DNA of 39,169 bases from Planctomycetia bacterium (GCA_009918525.1 RGDT01000002.1:1-39169), one strand, 5' to 3'; positions 1-8,287 are shown, numbered from the stretch's first letter. Program-made: numbers and translations. Notes: generated by a model from the letters alone, not told the origin.

Positions 1-87
1 ATGGGTATGGGCCAAGGTATGGGTATGGGCCAAGGTATGGGCATGGGCCAAGGTATGGGCATGGGCCAAGGCATGGGCAAGGGCCAA
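1..87 (+). repeat. 18-nt coding tandem repeat
   Basis: About four copies of an 18-nt unit (ATGGGYATGGGCCAAGGY) run from base 1 and decay into a partial fifth copy. Each unit encodes Met-Gly-Met-Gly-Gln-Gly. Copies differ only by third-position T/C changes. The window starts inside or at the edge of the array, so the true copy number is unknown. Confidence 0.9.
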
Positions 88-327
88 AGCCAAGAGAATC
101 CCAACGGCAAGGGCAAGGGCGATCGGATTGCCGATGGGGCAGGTAAGGACGAGAAGGGAGCTACGGGTGACACGCGCGGGGCCGCATCCTTGCTCAACCT
201 GCCGCCACGTCAACGCGAAATGATTCGCCAAGCTCTCAGCGAAAAGCTACCGCCGGAATATGCTGGAATGATTCAGCAGTATTTCGTCAACATAGCTCGC
301 GGTAAGCCGGTAACGCCCAAGAAGTAA
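1..327 (+). CDS. C-terminal part of a Met/Gly/Gln-repeat protein (5' end probably outside the window)
   Basis: Open frame of 108 codons from base 1, probably the tail of a longer protein, because the first ATG is just one repeat unit and no ribosome site can be seen. Residues 1-30 are MGMGQG repeats. Residues 30-62 are a Lys/Gly/Asp-rich hydrophilic linker. Residues 63-108 form a more conserved-looking helical tail (SLLNLPPRQREMIRQ, then PPEYAGMIQQYF). Similar 'LPPR..R..I ... PPEY...I..YF' tails end many planctomycete secreted or VWA-type proteins, but I cannot assign a family. It lies upstream of the prenyltransferase-repeat gene on the same strand and is followed by a terminator-like hairpin. 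Function unknown. Confidence 0.65.
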   Translation: MGMGQGMGMGQGMGMGQGMGMGQGMGKGQSQENPNGKGKGDRIADGAGKDEKGATGDTRGAASLLNLPPRQREMIRQALSEKLPPEYAGMIQQYFVNIARGKPVTPKK

Positions 328-356
328 CCCAACTTCTGATACCCCTAGCGGAAGGC

Positions 357-384
357 AAACCCGCCGACTCCCATCGGCGGGTTT
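357..384 (+). terminator. Hairpin terminator after the repeat protein
   Basis: Perfect 11-bp stem AAACCCGCCGA / TCGGCGGGTTT with a 6-nt loop, 30 nt after the stop codon. The 3' arm ends in GTTTCTT, a short T-rich tail suggesting intrinsic termination. A weaker related sequence (AAACCGCCGACTCG) follows at about 400. Confidence 0.6.
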
Positions 385-454
385 CTTCCATCAACAGTCA
401 AACCGCCGACTCGCGTCGACGGCACTCGCCCAAAAAAGTCTATCGGAGAGATCG

Positions 455-1453
455 ATGCGCACCTTGAGCCTCACGCTGCTCCTATTCTCTATCGTTACGC
501 TCCCCGCTGCCCCCGCTCTCGACAAGGACGAAGTCAAGATGCCCGAAGCCGCACGCAAGGCAACGGCTCGTGGACTAGCCTATCTGGCCGCGAAGCAAAA
601 CAGCGATGGCTCGTGGAGTGATGGTCGGTATCCTCACAACCCCGCGATCACCGCGTTCGCGTTATTGGCGTTTTTATCGCAAGGTCACATTCCCAACCAA
701 GGAACCTATGGCAAGGAAATCGCCAAAGGTACGCGGTTTTTACTCTCCTGCGCACGCGAAGATGGCTACTTGATCGGAACACGCGGCGGCAACATGTACA
801 GTCACGGCATGGCGACGCTCGCGCTTGCCGAACTATGGGGTGTCAGCCAAGATAAAGCGATTAAGCCGGCCCTGAAAAAAGCGGTCGATCTGATCGTTGC
901 TTCCCAAAACAAACAAGGTGGATGGCGCTATTCGCCTCGTCCCGCTGATGCCGACATTTCCGTCACCATCATGCAAGTGATGGCGATTCGAGCGGCCAAG
1001 AATGCCGGGATTCACGTGAAGGATGAGGTGATTAAGAAAGCCATCCAATACGTCAAAAGCTGCCACGACCAACGAACGGGTGGATATAGTTATCAGCCGG
1101 GATCGGCGCCAGGCTTCGCTCGTACGGCGGCGGGCGTATGCGTGTTACAACTGACCGGCGAGTACAAAGACAGCAATATCCCGCGATCGGTACAATATCT
1201 GAAGGATCACTTCAACGAACGCGAACATTACTGGTACGGGCATTACTACGCTTCGCACGCCATGCACCAAGTCGGCGGCAAAGACTGGCAGGAATGGTAC
1301 GAGAAAATGAACAAAGTATTCCTGCCGATCCAAAAGCCCGATGGAGCCTGGGACAGCGGTGATCCTCACGGCTCCGGTCCGGTTTACCAAACCTCTATTG
1401 CCGTTATCGGCTTAAGCGTTCCGATGAACTACTTGCCGATTTTCCAACGCTAA
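455..1453 (+). CDS. Secreted prenyltransferase/squalene-oxidase repeat protein
   Basis: 332 aa with an N-terminal signal peptide (MRTLSLTLLLFSIVTLPAAPA), so it is probably exported. The mature part has the alpha/alpha-toroid repeats of the prenyltransferase and squalene cyclase superfamily: repeated Gly-Gly/Ser-Trp/Tyr motifs such as QNSDGSWSDGRYPHNP (about residue 49), QNKQGGWRYSPRPADADIS (about 151), GGYSYQPGSAPGFARTA (about 209) and PDGAWDSGDPHGSGPVYQTS (about 295). I see no DxDD cyclase motif, so enzymatic cyclisation is doubtful. Proteins of this type are abundant in planctomycetes and mostly uncharacterised. The start is supported by GGAG 8 nt upstream of the ATG. It is followed by a convergent gene with a dispersed repeat between them. 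Confidence 0.85.
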   Translation: MRTLSLTLLLFSIVTLPAAPALDKDEVKMPEAARKATARGLAYLAAKQNSDGSWSDGRYPHNPAITAFALLAFLSQGHIPNQGTYGKEIAKGTRFLLSCAREDGYLIGTRGGNMYSHGMATLALAELWGVSQDKAIKPALKKAVDLIVASQNKQGGWRYSPRPADADISVTIMQVMAIRAAKNAGIHVKDEVIKKAIQYVKSCHDQRTGGYSYQPGSAPGFARTAAGVCVLQLTGEYKDSNIPRSVQYLKDHFNEREHYWYGHYYASHAMHQVGGKDWQEWYEKMNKVFLPIQKPDGAWDSGDPHGSGPVYQTSIAVIGLSVPMNYLPIFQR

Positions 1454-1521
1454 GACCGACGCCCTCCCGAGCACCGGGGCGTTGACACACCCAGCTCGCC
1501 TGTCACCCGGCAGTCGTGCCC

Positions 1522-1567
1522 TCGCTCAGGCTTCCGGCTCTGATCAACTGAGCCGGAACCTTGGTTA
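1522..1567. repeat. Inverted pair of the dispersed GAGCCGGAA repeat
   Basis: TTCCGGCTC (1532-1540) and GAGCCGGAA (1550-1558) form a perfect 9-bp inverted repeat between the convergent genes ending at 1453 and 1605. The flanks (CTCGCTCAGG and CCTTGGTTACGG) match degenerate forms of the longer repeat seen elsewhere in the window. It could act as a bidirectional terminator, although there is no T-tract. Confidence 0.65.
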
Positions 1568-1604
1568 CGGTGAATAAGATTGTGCCCGGATGGTACGCGT
1601 TAGC

Positions 1605-2918
1605 TTATTCCTTCGCCAGCGAATAACAGACGATTTCCTTGTCATTGCGTGCGAAAATGCACTTCTGTGCAAACGCCGGATGACTCCAGACCACCTCGCG
1701 ACCAAAAGCCGGCGTGGTTGGGTCCAAAATTTTCGCCGCCCCAAGCTCCTCGTATCCGCCTCGCGTCAGTTTCGCCAGAGTGAGCCGTCCCGTCTCACCG
1801 AAGAGGAAAAAGCGGTCGGCGTTTTTGACCACAAAGGCCGTGCCGCTGCTGGCGTTCTTCTCGCCTGTCGTCGGTGCGTAGGTCTGCCACAACCGCTTCC
1901 CGGTCGCCAGATCGACGCCGCGCAGTTCACCTGGTTGATCAACGCCGTATATCATGTCGCCTTCAAGAAACGGCGTCATGTTCACGGGTGAAATCGACGT
2001 TTCACGCGTGCCTCGCCATACTTCCTTGGGTAAAGCTTCGCCTTTGGTGAACTTGAGTAAAACCGACTTCCAACCGATGCCACCCGCAAAGAGATAATCG
2101 CCGCTAACGCGCGGGGCCATGATCGACATCCCATATTGCGGTTTGAGTTCGACACTCCACCGCTCCTTACCCGTCATCGGGTCTAGGCCGTGCAACTTTT
2201 CCGGCAACCAGATGAGGAGTTGTCGCACTCCGCCGACTTCGGCGATAACCGGCGGCGCGTAACCAGGATCGGCCGACAAGGGAGCACGCCAGAGTTCGGC
2301 TCCCGTGGTCTTGTCCAGAGCGACGACACCGGCTTTACCGCCGGGAATGACGATCAACTGCTTACCGTCCACGAGCGGATGACCGGTACACCCCCATAAA
2401 CCGACGGTCGCGTCAAAATCCTTGACGAAATCCTTGCTCCACAACGCTTTGCCGGTTTTCGCATCGAGGCAAAACAAATGGCCCATGGTGCCCAGAGTGT
2501 ACACTCGATCGCCATCTACCGTCGGCGTACAGCGCGGCCCGGCCGGATACGATACCTTGTACTTCGATTCGTATGTGTGCTTCCATCGTTCTTCGCCAGT
2601 CTTGGCATCCAGACAAAGGACACGTTCCCGGCCGTCCAGCGCATTTTTCGGCGGGTTAGGGTTGGCATCGGCCTTGGTATCGGCCTTGGTTTGATAATCC
2701 ATCACAAACACGTAGCCGCCACTGACAGCCGGGCCGGCATAACCGCCGTTGATCTTGGTGCGCCAAAGGAGTTTGGGACCACCGGCGGGAAAGGTATCGA
2801 GAATGCCCGTTTCGGGCCAGACCGCATCGCGTTGGGGGCCAAGCCATTGCGGCCAATCGTCGCCCGCCCACAGAGGGGTCACGCCCACCACAGCCCAAGC
2901 CAACAGGATGTTCCTCAT
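1605..2918 (-). CDS. Exported PQQ-binding-like beta-propeller protein
   Basis: 437 aa. A cleavable signal peptide (MRNILLAWAVVGVTPLWA) precedes DDWPQWLGPQRDAVWPETG, the usual opening of planctomycete PQQ-propeller proteins. Repeats of the type 'LDAKTG..RW/LW' (CLDAKTGEERWKHTY, CLDAKTGKALWSKDF, ALDKTTGAELWRAPL, GLDPMTGKERWSVEL, GVDLATGKRLWQTYA) mark the blades of an 8-bladed quinoprotein-like propeller. Such proteins lack most quinoprotein dehydrogenase active-site features and are usually annotated only as PQQ-like repeat proteins, so an enzyme activity cannot be claimed. The start has GGAG about 9 nt upstream. It lies downstream of the ABM-domain gene on the same strand, about 90 nt away, with a hairpin between. 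Confidence 0.9.
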   Translation of the reverse strand: MRNILLAWAVVGVTPLWAGDDWPQWLGPQRDAVWPETGILDTFPAGGPKLLWRTKINGGYAGPAVSGGYVFVMDYQTKADTKADANPNPPKNALDGRERVLCLDAKTGEERWKHTYESKYKVSYPAGPRCTPTVDGDRVYTLGTMGHLFCLDAKTGKALWSKDFVKDFDATVGLWGCTGHPLVDGKQLIVIPGGKAGVVALDKTTGAELWRAPLSADPGYAPPVIAEVGGVRQLLIWLPEKLHGLDPMTGKERWSVELKPQYGMSIMAPRVSGDYLFAGGIGWKSVLLKFTKGEALPKEVWRGTRETSISPVNMTPFLEGDMIYGVDQPGELRGVDLATGKRLWQTYAPTTGEKNASSGTAFVVKNADRFFLFGETGRLTLAKLTRGGYEELGAAKILDPTTPAFGREVVWSHPAFAQKCIFARNDKEIVCYSLAKE

Positions 2919-2961
2919 CGTGCCTATCTCCGTGAAACCAAAAAGTTCAATGGTCCGCCGC

Positions 2962-2987
2962 CACCCGCCGAAGTCAGTCGGCGGGTG
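2962..2987 (-). terminator. Perfect 10-bp hairpin downstream of the ABM gene
   Basis: CACCCGCCGA / TCGGCGGGTG with a 6-nt loop. It lies between the end of the ABM-domain gene (3010) and the start of the PQQ-propeller gene, both on the minus strand. No T-run follows directly on the minus strand, so it could be an attenuating or mRNA-end hairpin. It nearly matches the stem at 357-384. Confidence 0.4.
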
Positions 2988-3009
2988 ACGACTCCTTTTG
3001 TTGTATGTC

Positions 3010-3414
3010 TCAGCGGTCTTCGGGCATTTGATAGAACTCCATTACCGGCTCTCCGTCAAGCAGTTTGCCAATCCCGGCGAGTAGAGTCTTGGTGTGCTCG
3101 GCGTTCAGGTGTTCGGCCAGAGCCTCAATGCTTTTCCAGCGTTCATAGAAAACGACCTTTGTAGGGTCGGTGAGACTGGTCTGGGGATCGTAGGCGATGC
3201 AGCCTTTTTCCTTGCGTGTCGCATCTACACAAGGCTTGGCCAGCTCGAAGAACGCCTTGGTTTCGCCGCTTTTGATCTTGAGCGTCACGAGAAGCGTGAA
3301 CGATCCCTTGACCTTCAGTTCCTTGAGTTTGGCGATCAGCGGATGATCCTTGGGGGCATCGGCAGCCAACGCCGGTAAGACGAACAAGAGCGCCAGACTG
3401 AGTAGTCGAAACAT
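3010..3414 (-). CDS. Exported antibiotic-biosynthesis-monooxygenase (ABM) domain protein
   Basis: 134 aa. A signal peptide (MFRLLSLALLFVLPALAA) is followed by a dimeric alpha+beta-barrel ABM domain: LVTLKIKSGETKAFFELAKP, TRKEKGCIAYDPQTS, and KVVFYERWKSIEALAEHLNAEHTK. Relatives (the YgiN/LsrG/quinol-monooxygenase group) act on small aromatic or quinone-like substrates or have no known substrate, and a secreted version is common in planctomycetes. I chose the ATG at 3414, with AAGGAG 5 nt upstream. The adjacent ATG at 3417 is only 2 nt from the same site, and the open frame reaches 3438 without a better site. Substrate unknown. Confidence 0.8.
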   Translation of the reverse strand: MFRLLSLALLFVLPALAADAPKDHPLIAKLKELKVKGSFTLLVTLKIKSGETKAFFELAKPCVDATRKEKGCIAYDPQTSLTDPTKVVFYERWKSIEALAEHLNAEHTKTLLAGIGKLLDGEPVMEFYQMPEDR

Positions 3415-3754
3415 CATAGCTCCTTGAAGAGGAAACACGGGCGACTTGACAACAGATTACAAATTGACCGGCCGGATGACGCGCGGCGGGTGTGTCGGAT
3501 TGGTCTATTCTTTACCCGTCAGCAGCGACCAGCTTGCTCTGAATCGGCCCTCCGACACACATTGCGATCCGGGGGGAAGCCGCGGCTTACCCCCGTCGTT
3601 GGTTTCACCGCCTTGCGATGGGATGACGGAAGAACCAACTGATTATCAATCGCGCTGCCAATCCGCCCTCCGCGCTGTAGATTGTAAATTGCATGAATTA
3701 TCGGAGCCGTCCCATGATTGACGACGGCATGGCTCTCCTCTAAGGCAGGGACGA
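3415..3754. other. Non-coding gap before ppdK
   Basis: About 340 nt without a convincing gene; short open frames here lack ribosome sites and recognisable content. It holds a perfect 10-bp inverted repeat, GTGTGTCGGA (3490-3499) and TCCGACACAC (3551-3560), and the GC-rich hairpin listed at 3569-3595. It separates divergently transcribed genes, so promoters for both are expected, but I could not pick a clear -35/-10 pair. Confidence 0.5.
3569..3595. repeat. REP-like GC-rich palindrome
   Basis: The centre AAGCCGCGGCTT (3577-3588) is a perfect 12-nt palindrome. It is extended by a run of G on the left and CCCCC on the right with one unpaired base, giving a very stable cruciform or hairpin. This resembles the small palindromic repeats scattered between genes in planctomycete genomes. 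No second copy is evident in this window. Confidence 0.5.
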
Positions 3755-6427
3755 ATGAGTACGAAGCACGTTTACTTCTTCGGAAACGGGACCGCAGACG
3801 GCGACGGCAAAATGAAAGAACTACTCGGCGGCAAGGGGGCCAACCTCGCCGAGATGAGCCGGATCGGGATTCCGGTTCCACCCGGATTCACCATCACTAC
3901 TGAAGTCTGTGCCTCTTATTACGATGCCGGGAAGAAAATTCCCCAAGCGGCTGTTCCTCAAATCGACGAGGCGATCAAACAGGTGGAAGCCTCGGTGGGC
4001 AAAAAATTCGGCGATCCGGCGGACCCCCTGCTCGTGTCTGTGCGATCCGGTGCGGCGTTGTCCATGCCCGGCATGATGAACACCATTCTCAACCTCGGTC
4101 TGACCGACGCCAGCGTCGAAGGGCTGGCCAAGAAAACCGGCAACCCGCGTTTCGCCTACGACTCATATCGTCGTCTTATCGACATGTTCGGCTGCACCGC
4201 GATGGGCTGCGAACATGCCGAGTTTGAACACGAGATTCACTCGCTCAAGGAAAAACGCCGCGTCAAACTCGACACCGAGCTAACCGCCGAAGACCTCAAA
4301 GAACTCATTGGACGCTACGAAGCGGTCTATAAAAATCAAGTCAAGGCCGACTTCCCACAAACGCCACGCGAACAACTATTCCTGGCCATCAACGCCGTCT
4401 TCAACTCTTGGAACGGCAACAAGGCTATCGAGTATCGCCGTATCGAGCGCATCACCGGGTTGAAAGGCACGGCAGTCAACGTGCAGGCGATGGTGTTCGG
4501 CAACATGGGCAACTCGTCGGGTACGGGCGTTGCCTTCACTCGCGATCCGAACACCGGCGAGAACGTCTACTACGGCGATTACCTGATTAACGCCCAGGGT
4601 GAGGACGTCGTCGCCGGTATCCGCACGCCGGAACACATCGACCAACTAGAACGCGATATGCCGGCGGTTTATCGGCAACTCGTCGAGATTCGTTCCAAGC
4701 TGGAAAAGCACTACAAGGAGATGCAGGACATCGAGTTCACCGTACAGGATGGCACCCTGTACATGCTCCAGACCCGCAATGGCAAGCGAACCGGTTCGGC
4801 AGCCGTGCGGATTGCGGTTGAGATGGTCAAGGAAGGACTGATCGACGAACAGACGGCCGTCAAGCGTGTGCCGCCGGACGGTCTAAACCACCTGCTGCAA
4901 CCGCAGTTGGACCCCAAGGCCAAGGTGGAAATCGTGGCCCAGGGTATCGCCGCCAGCCCAGGTGCCGCGTGCGGGAAAGTGCTGCTGTCGGCCGAAGCCG
5001 TCGTCGAACATGCGGCGAAGCACCCCGGTGACCCGATTCTGTTGGTACGTAAAGAAACCAGCCCGGAAGACGTGGCCGGCATGCACTTGGCCAAAGGCAT
5101 CCTGACCAGCACCGGCGGGAAGGCAAGCCATGCGGCTGTGGTCGCTCGCGGATGGGGCAAGCCGTGCGTGGTGGGTTGCGAAGCGGTGAAGATCAACGAA
5201 GCTGCGGGCACGGTGACCATCGCGGGCAAGTCGGTGAAGGTCGGCGAGTTCGTGACGATCAACGGCACGACCGGAGACGTGATGATCGGCAAAGTGCCGA
5301 CGGTACCGCCAAGTATGACGGGCGATTTCGCGACGCTGATGAATTGGGCCGACAAGTTCCGCAAACTGAAAGTCCGCACCAACGCCGACACCCCTGCTGA
5401 CTCAGCCAAGGCTCGCGAACTAGGAGCCGAGGGGATTGGTCTGTGCCGAACCGAGCATATGTTCTTCGGCGAAGACCGCATCGCAGCGGTTCGCGAAATG
5501 ATCCTGGCGACTACGCCCGAGGGTCGGCAAAAGGCGCTGGACAAGGTGGAACCGTTCCAGAAGGCTGATTTCGTCGGAATCTTTGAGGCGATGGACGGCC
5601 TGCCGGTGACAATCCGCTTACTGGACCCGCCGTTGCACGAGTTCTTGCCGCAAAAGGACAACCGCGCCGGGGCTGAGGCGGTGGCGAAGCAGATCGGCAC
5701 CACCGTCGATAAGATTTTCGAGCGGGTGGACGAACTGCACGAGATGAATCCCATGATGGGCTTCCGAGGCTGCCGTCTGCCGATCGTCTTCCCCGAAATC
5801 GGCGATATGCAAGTCAAGGCCATCATTGAAGCGGCCATTGAAGTCAAGAAACGCGGTAAGAGCGTTCTGCCGGAAATCATGATTCCGCTGGTCGGCGTAC
5901 TGGAAGAACTGACATTATTGAAGAAGCGAGCGATCGCGGTCGCCGAAGAGTGCATGACCAAGGCGGGCATCCGGGTCGAGTATCAAATCGGTACTATGAT
6001 CGAGTTGCCGCGTGCGGCTCTGACTGCCGATCGGATCGCCGAGGAGGCAGAGTTCTTCAGCTTCGGGACGAACGACCTGACCCAGATGACGTTCGGCTTC
6101 AGCCGCGATGACATCAAGGGATTCATGCCGACGTACTTGAAAGAGAAGATTCTTCCGATCGACCCGTTCCAGACGCTCGACGCCAACGGTGTCGGACAGT
6201 TGATCGATATCGGCATCAAGAAGGGCCGGGCAAGCCGTCAGGCCAAGCATGGGCAACACCTCAAGGTAGGCATCTGCGGCGAGCACGGCGGCGACCCGGA
6301 AAGCGTGGTTTTCTGCCACGGTGTCGGGATGGACTACGTGAGCTGCTCACCGTTCCGGGTGCCGATTGCCCGTCTGGCGGCGGCACAAGCGGCTCTGGGC
6401 GTGAAGTCGGTGGAAGGAACCAAGTGA
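3755..6427 (+). CDS. ppdK: Pyruvate, phosphate dikinase
   Basis: 890 aa, close to the usual ~880. It interconverts pyruvate + ATP + Pi and PEP + AMP + PPi in the cytoplasm. Domains in order: N-terminal ATP-grasp nucleotide-binding domain (LLGGKGANLAEMSRIGIPVP, and SVRSGAALSMPGMMNTILNLG near residues 90-115), the central phosphohistidine domain with the swivelling His (GGKASHAAVVARGWGKPCVVG, about residues 455-475), and the C-terminal TIM barrel for PEP/pyruvate (GLCRTEHMFF, MMGFRGCRLP, FSFGTNDLTQMTFGFSRDD). The catalytic Cys lies in KVGICGEHGGDP near residue 845. All key motifs are intact. It stands alone on the plus strand with its own intergenic regions. Direction in vivo (glycolytic or gluconeogenic) cannot be told from sequence. 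Confidence 0.98.
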   Translation: MSTKHVYFFGNGTADGDGKMKELLGGKGANLAEMSRIGIPVPPGFTITTEVCASYYDAGKKIPQAAVPQIDEAIKQVEASVGKKFGDPADPLLVSVRSGAALSMPGMMNTILNLGLTDASVEGLAKKTGNPRFAYDSYRRLIDMFGCTAMGCEHAEFEHEIHSLKEKRRVKLDTELTAEDLKELIGRYEAVYKNQVKADFPQTPREQLFLAINAVFNSWNGNKAIEYRRIERITGLKGTAVNVQAMVFGNMGNSSGTGVAFTRDPNTGENVYYGDYLINAQGEDVVAGIRTPEHIDQLERDMPAVYRQLVEIRSKLEKHYKEMQDIEFTVQDGTLYMLQTRNGKRTGSAAVRIAVEMVKEGLIDEQTAVKRVPPDGLNHLLQPQLDPKAKVEIVAQGIAASPGAACGKVLLSAEAVVEHAAKHPGDPILLVRKETSPEDVAGMHLAKGILTSTGGKASHAAVVARGWGKPCVVGCEAVKINEAAGTVTIAGKSVKVGEFVTINGTTGDVMIGKVPTVPPSMTGDFATLMNWADKFRKLKVRTNADTPADSAKARELGAEGIGLCRTEHMFFGEDRIAAVREMILATTPEGRQKALDKVEPFQKADFVGIFEAMDGLPVTIRLLDPPLHEFLPQKDNRAGAEAVAKQIGTTVDKIFERVDELHEMNPMMGFRGCRLPIVFPEIGDMQVKAIIEAAIEVKKRGKSVLPEIMIPLVGVLEELTLLKKRAIAVAEECMTKAGIRVEYQIGTMIELPRAALTADRIAEEAEFFSFGTNDLTQMTFGFSRDDIKGFMPTYLKEKILPIDPFQTLDANGVGQLIDIGIKKGRASRQAKHGQHLKVGICGEHGGDPESVVFCHGVGMDYVSCSPFRVPIARLAAAQAALGVKSVEGTK

Positions 6428-6428
6428 C

Positions 6429-6499
6429 GAGCCGGAAACCGCGAGAACCGTAAAGAACGGAAGTGATAGTGACAGCAGCAGAGCCGTCACTATCACTTC
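6429..6499 (+). repeat. Perfect 14-bp inverted repeat after ppdK with a degenerate dispersed-repeat half site
   Basis: GAAGTGATAGTGAC (6460-6473) and GTCACTATCACTTC (6486-6499) pair perfectly around a 12-nt loop, starting 32 nt after the ppdK stop. There is no T-tract, so termination is possible but unproven. Immediately before it, GAGCCGGAAACCGCGAG (6430-6446) resembles the dispersed intergenic repeat. A further imperfect palindrome (CATCGG...GGGGGGAAG / CTTCCTCCCCCGATG) follows at about 6503-6551. Confidence 0.6.
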
Positions 6500-6655
6500 G
6501 GGCATCGGTTCCGGGGGGAAGTTGGAGAGAACCAGCCTTCCTCCCCCGATGGGTCCCAAGACCGAGTTGGAAGCGTTAGCGAAGGCAAATGAAAGCGATA
6601 TTGACCTATCAAGGAGCCTAAACCGCTCGTGACGGTGCCACCATGACCGAGAACC

Positions 6656-7498
6656 ATGAATCCGATTGACCAACGTCTAATAACCCTACGCCGAGGGGTT
6701 ATCGCCTGTCGTGAGACACCGGGGCGGGTCGGTCGTCTTATCCACCTCGCGGACGCCGATGATGTCCTCATTGGCGGTGATCTTCACGGCCAACTCGATA
6801 ATCTTCGTCGATTAGTGCGTCTGGCCGATCTAGTGACACATCCGCGCCGTCATCTTGTCATTCAAGAGATTGTTCACGGCCCCTTTCGCCATCCCAACGG
6901 GGGCGGCGACCGTTCGTATCAGGTCGTTGAGGCTGCGTGTGCCCTTATGGTCCAATTTCCGGGCCGAGTTCACTATCTCATGGGGAACCACGAACTGGCT
7001 CAACTGACGGGCCGTCGCGTGGGCAAGATGGACGAAGACGACCTCAACGAACTGTTCAAAACCGGTGTACGAACCACCTACGGCACGCGAGCCGACGAGG
7101 TGTATGGTGTTTATTGCAAATTGTTCGAATCGGCTCCGTTAGCGATTCGCACGGCAGGCCGATTGTTAATCGCTCACAGTGTGCCCGCCCGCGAGTTCGA
7201 CGCGAACGCATTAACCCTGGAGCCGACACCGCTGGAACAACTCGCGCCCGGTGGATCGGTATATGCATTAGTATGGGGACGCGACACGCGGCCTGAGACG
7301 CTCGAAACGTTTTTGCGGACGATGGACGCCGAATATCTGGTTAGTGGACACATCCCCAATGACGCCGGGTATGAACGCCCCAGCGTTCGGCATTTGATTC
7401 TGGACTGTAAGGGACACCCCGCCGGGGCGGCCCTACTACCGGCCAACCGGCCCATAACCCCTGAAGAGTTTGCCAACTGCCATCAGTTGTTGTCATGA
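6656..7498 (+). CDS. Metallophosphoesterase (calcineurin-like fold)
   Basis: 280 aa, cytoplasmic, no signal peptide. Metal-binding motifs seen: GGDLHGQLDNL (about residue 41), MGNHELAQL (about 109), AHS in LLIAHSVPAREF (about 169) and SGHIPN (about 229). These correspond to the GDxHG, GNHE, H and GH blocks of calcineurin-like (PPP-type) phosphoesterases. The second canonical block, GDxxDRG, is not recognisable: at that place the protein reads HLVIQEIVHGPFRHPNGGGD. That may mean a divergent metal site or altered activity. Substrate unknown. It overlaps the next gene by 4 nt (ATGA), implying translational coupling with the methyltransferase. The ATG at 6642 is closed by a stop after eight codons, so 6656 is the start. 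Confidence 0.8.
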   Translation: MNPIDQRLITLRRGVIACRETPGRVGRLIHLADADDVLIGGDLHGQLDNLRRLVRLADLVTHPRRHLVIQEIVHGPFRHPNGGGDRSYQVVEAACALMVQFPGRVHYLMGNHELAQLTGRRVGKMDEDDLNELFKTGVRTTYGTRADEVYGVYCKLFESAPLAIRTAGRLLIAHSVPAREFDANALTLEPTPLEQLAPGGSVYALVWGRDTRPETLETFLRTMDAEYLVSGHIPNDAGYERPSVRHLILDCKGHPAGAALLPANRPITPEEFANCHQLLS

Positions 7499-8199
7499 GC
7501 GAGCCAGCACTACCGAGTACCCCACCAGAAGCCATCCGGGGCATACGTCGCGAGACGGTGATCGTCAAAGGCCGGACGTTTCTGATCGAACGCCCGGACG
7601 AGTCGGATCGGATGCTGGATCATCCACGGGTGAAAAGCGAGTTACTCGATCGCGATTTCATGCCGTACTGGACGGACTTATGGCCTGCTGCGCGAATGCT
7701 GGCCAAGTGGACGGTCGAACGCGAGTGGCCCGCGGGATTGCACGCTCTGGAGATCGGCTGCGGCCTGGGTTTGGCAGGCGTGGTGGCCCTCAGTCGGGGC
7801 GTGCGGGTGACATTCAGCGATTACGACGCTACTGCCCTGACCTTTGCGGCTCGCAACGCCAAGCTGAACGGTTTCAAAGACTTCGATACGTTGCAGATGG
7901 ATTGGAACCATCCGCCGCAGGGCCTACGCTTCCGGGTGATATTGGCGTCGGACTTGGTCTACGAGACACGTAATGTTTCCCCCATCGTGATGTTAATCAA
8001 GCGAGTCTTGGCCGACGACGGGGTGGCGCTGGTGACGGATCAGGACCGCATCCCCGCCGCTCTGTTGAAGGAGTTATTGGCCCGAGAAGGATTGCCGTAC
8101 AAGACGCAAATGCTGCGAGCAGGCGAACCGGGCGGCGACCGGTTGAAGGGAACGCTGTACCGTATAACCCAGCCTGGCGGGCGCGACCCCTTGGCGTGA
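7495..8199 (+). CDS. Class I SAM-dependent methyltransferase (Methyltransf_16-like)
   Basis: 234 aa. Motif I is ALEIGCGLGLAGVVAL (about residues 82-97), followed by an acidic strand end (VTFSDYDATALTFAARNAKLNG) and the post-II segment VILASDLVYETRNV. The preceding MPYWTDLWPAARMLAKW is typical of the nicotinamide N-methyltransferase-like / METTL21-like group, whose members mostly methylate protein lysines or small molecules. Substrate cannot be predicted. It starts within the stop of the metallophosphoesterase gene (ATGA overlap), so the two are probably co-translated. After it comes a dispersed repeat and then a DUF1501 gene. Confidence 0.85.
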   Translation: MSEPALPSTPPEAIRGIRRETVIVKGRTFLIERPDESDRMLDHPRVKSELLDRDFMPYWTDLWPAARMLAKWTVEREWPAGLHALEIGCGLGLAGVVALSRGVRVTFSDYDATALTFAARNAKLNGFKDFDTLQMDWNHPPQGLRFRVILASDLVYETRNVSPIVMLIKRVLADDGVALVTDQDRIPAALLKELLAREGLPYKTQMLRAGEPGGDRLKGTLYRITQPGGRDPLA

Positions 8200-8259
8200 G
8201 GGAATCTGTGGCGATATCAGCCAGAGCCGACGCCCTCGTGGCCCCGTCACTCGCGCCAT

Positions 8260-8287
8260 CAGAGTCGGAAGCGTCAGCGACGGCAAG
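8260..8287 (+). repeat. Copy of the dispersed repeat
   Basis: CAGAGTCGGAAGCGTCAGCG followed by ACGGCAAG is a near-consensus copy in the 199-nt gap between the methyltransferase and the DUF1501 gene. A degenerate partner (CCAGAGCCGACGCCCTCG) begins at 8221. Confidence 0.7.

Noticed and set aside
2478-3164. 228-codon plus-strand frame across the PQQ and ABM genes
   Set aside because: Antisense to two well-supported genes and spans the gap between them; composition is a shadow of the opposite strand.
4711-5970. 419-codon open frame antisense to ppdK
   Set aside because: It mirrors the codon bias of a full-length, clearly intact ppdK, has no domain signature and no ribosome site.
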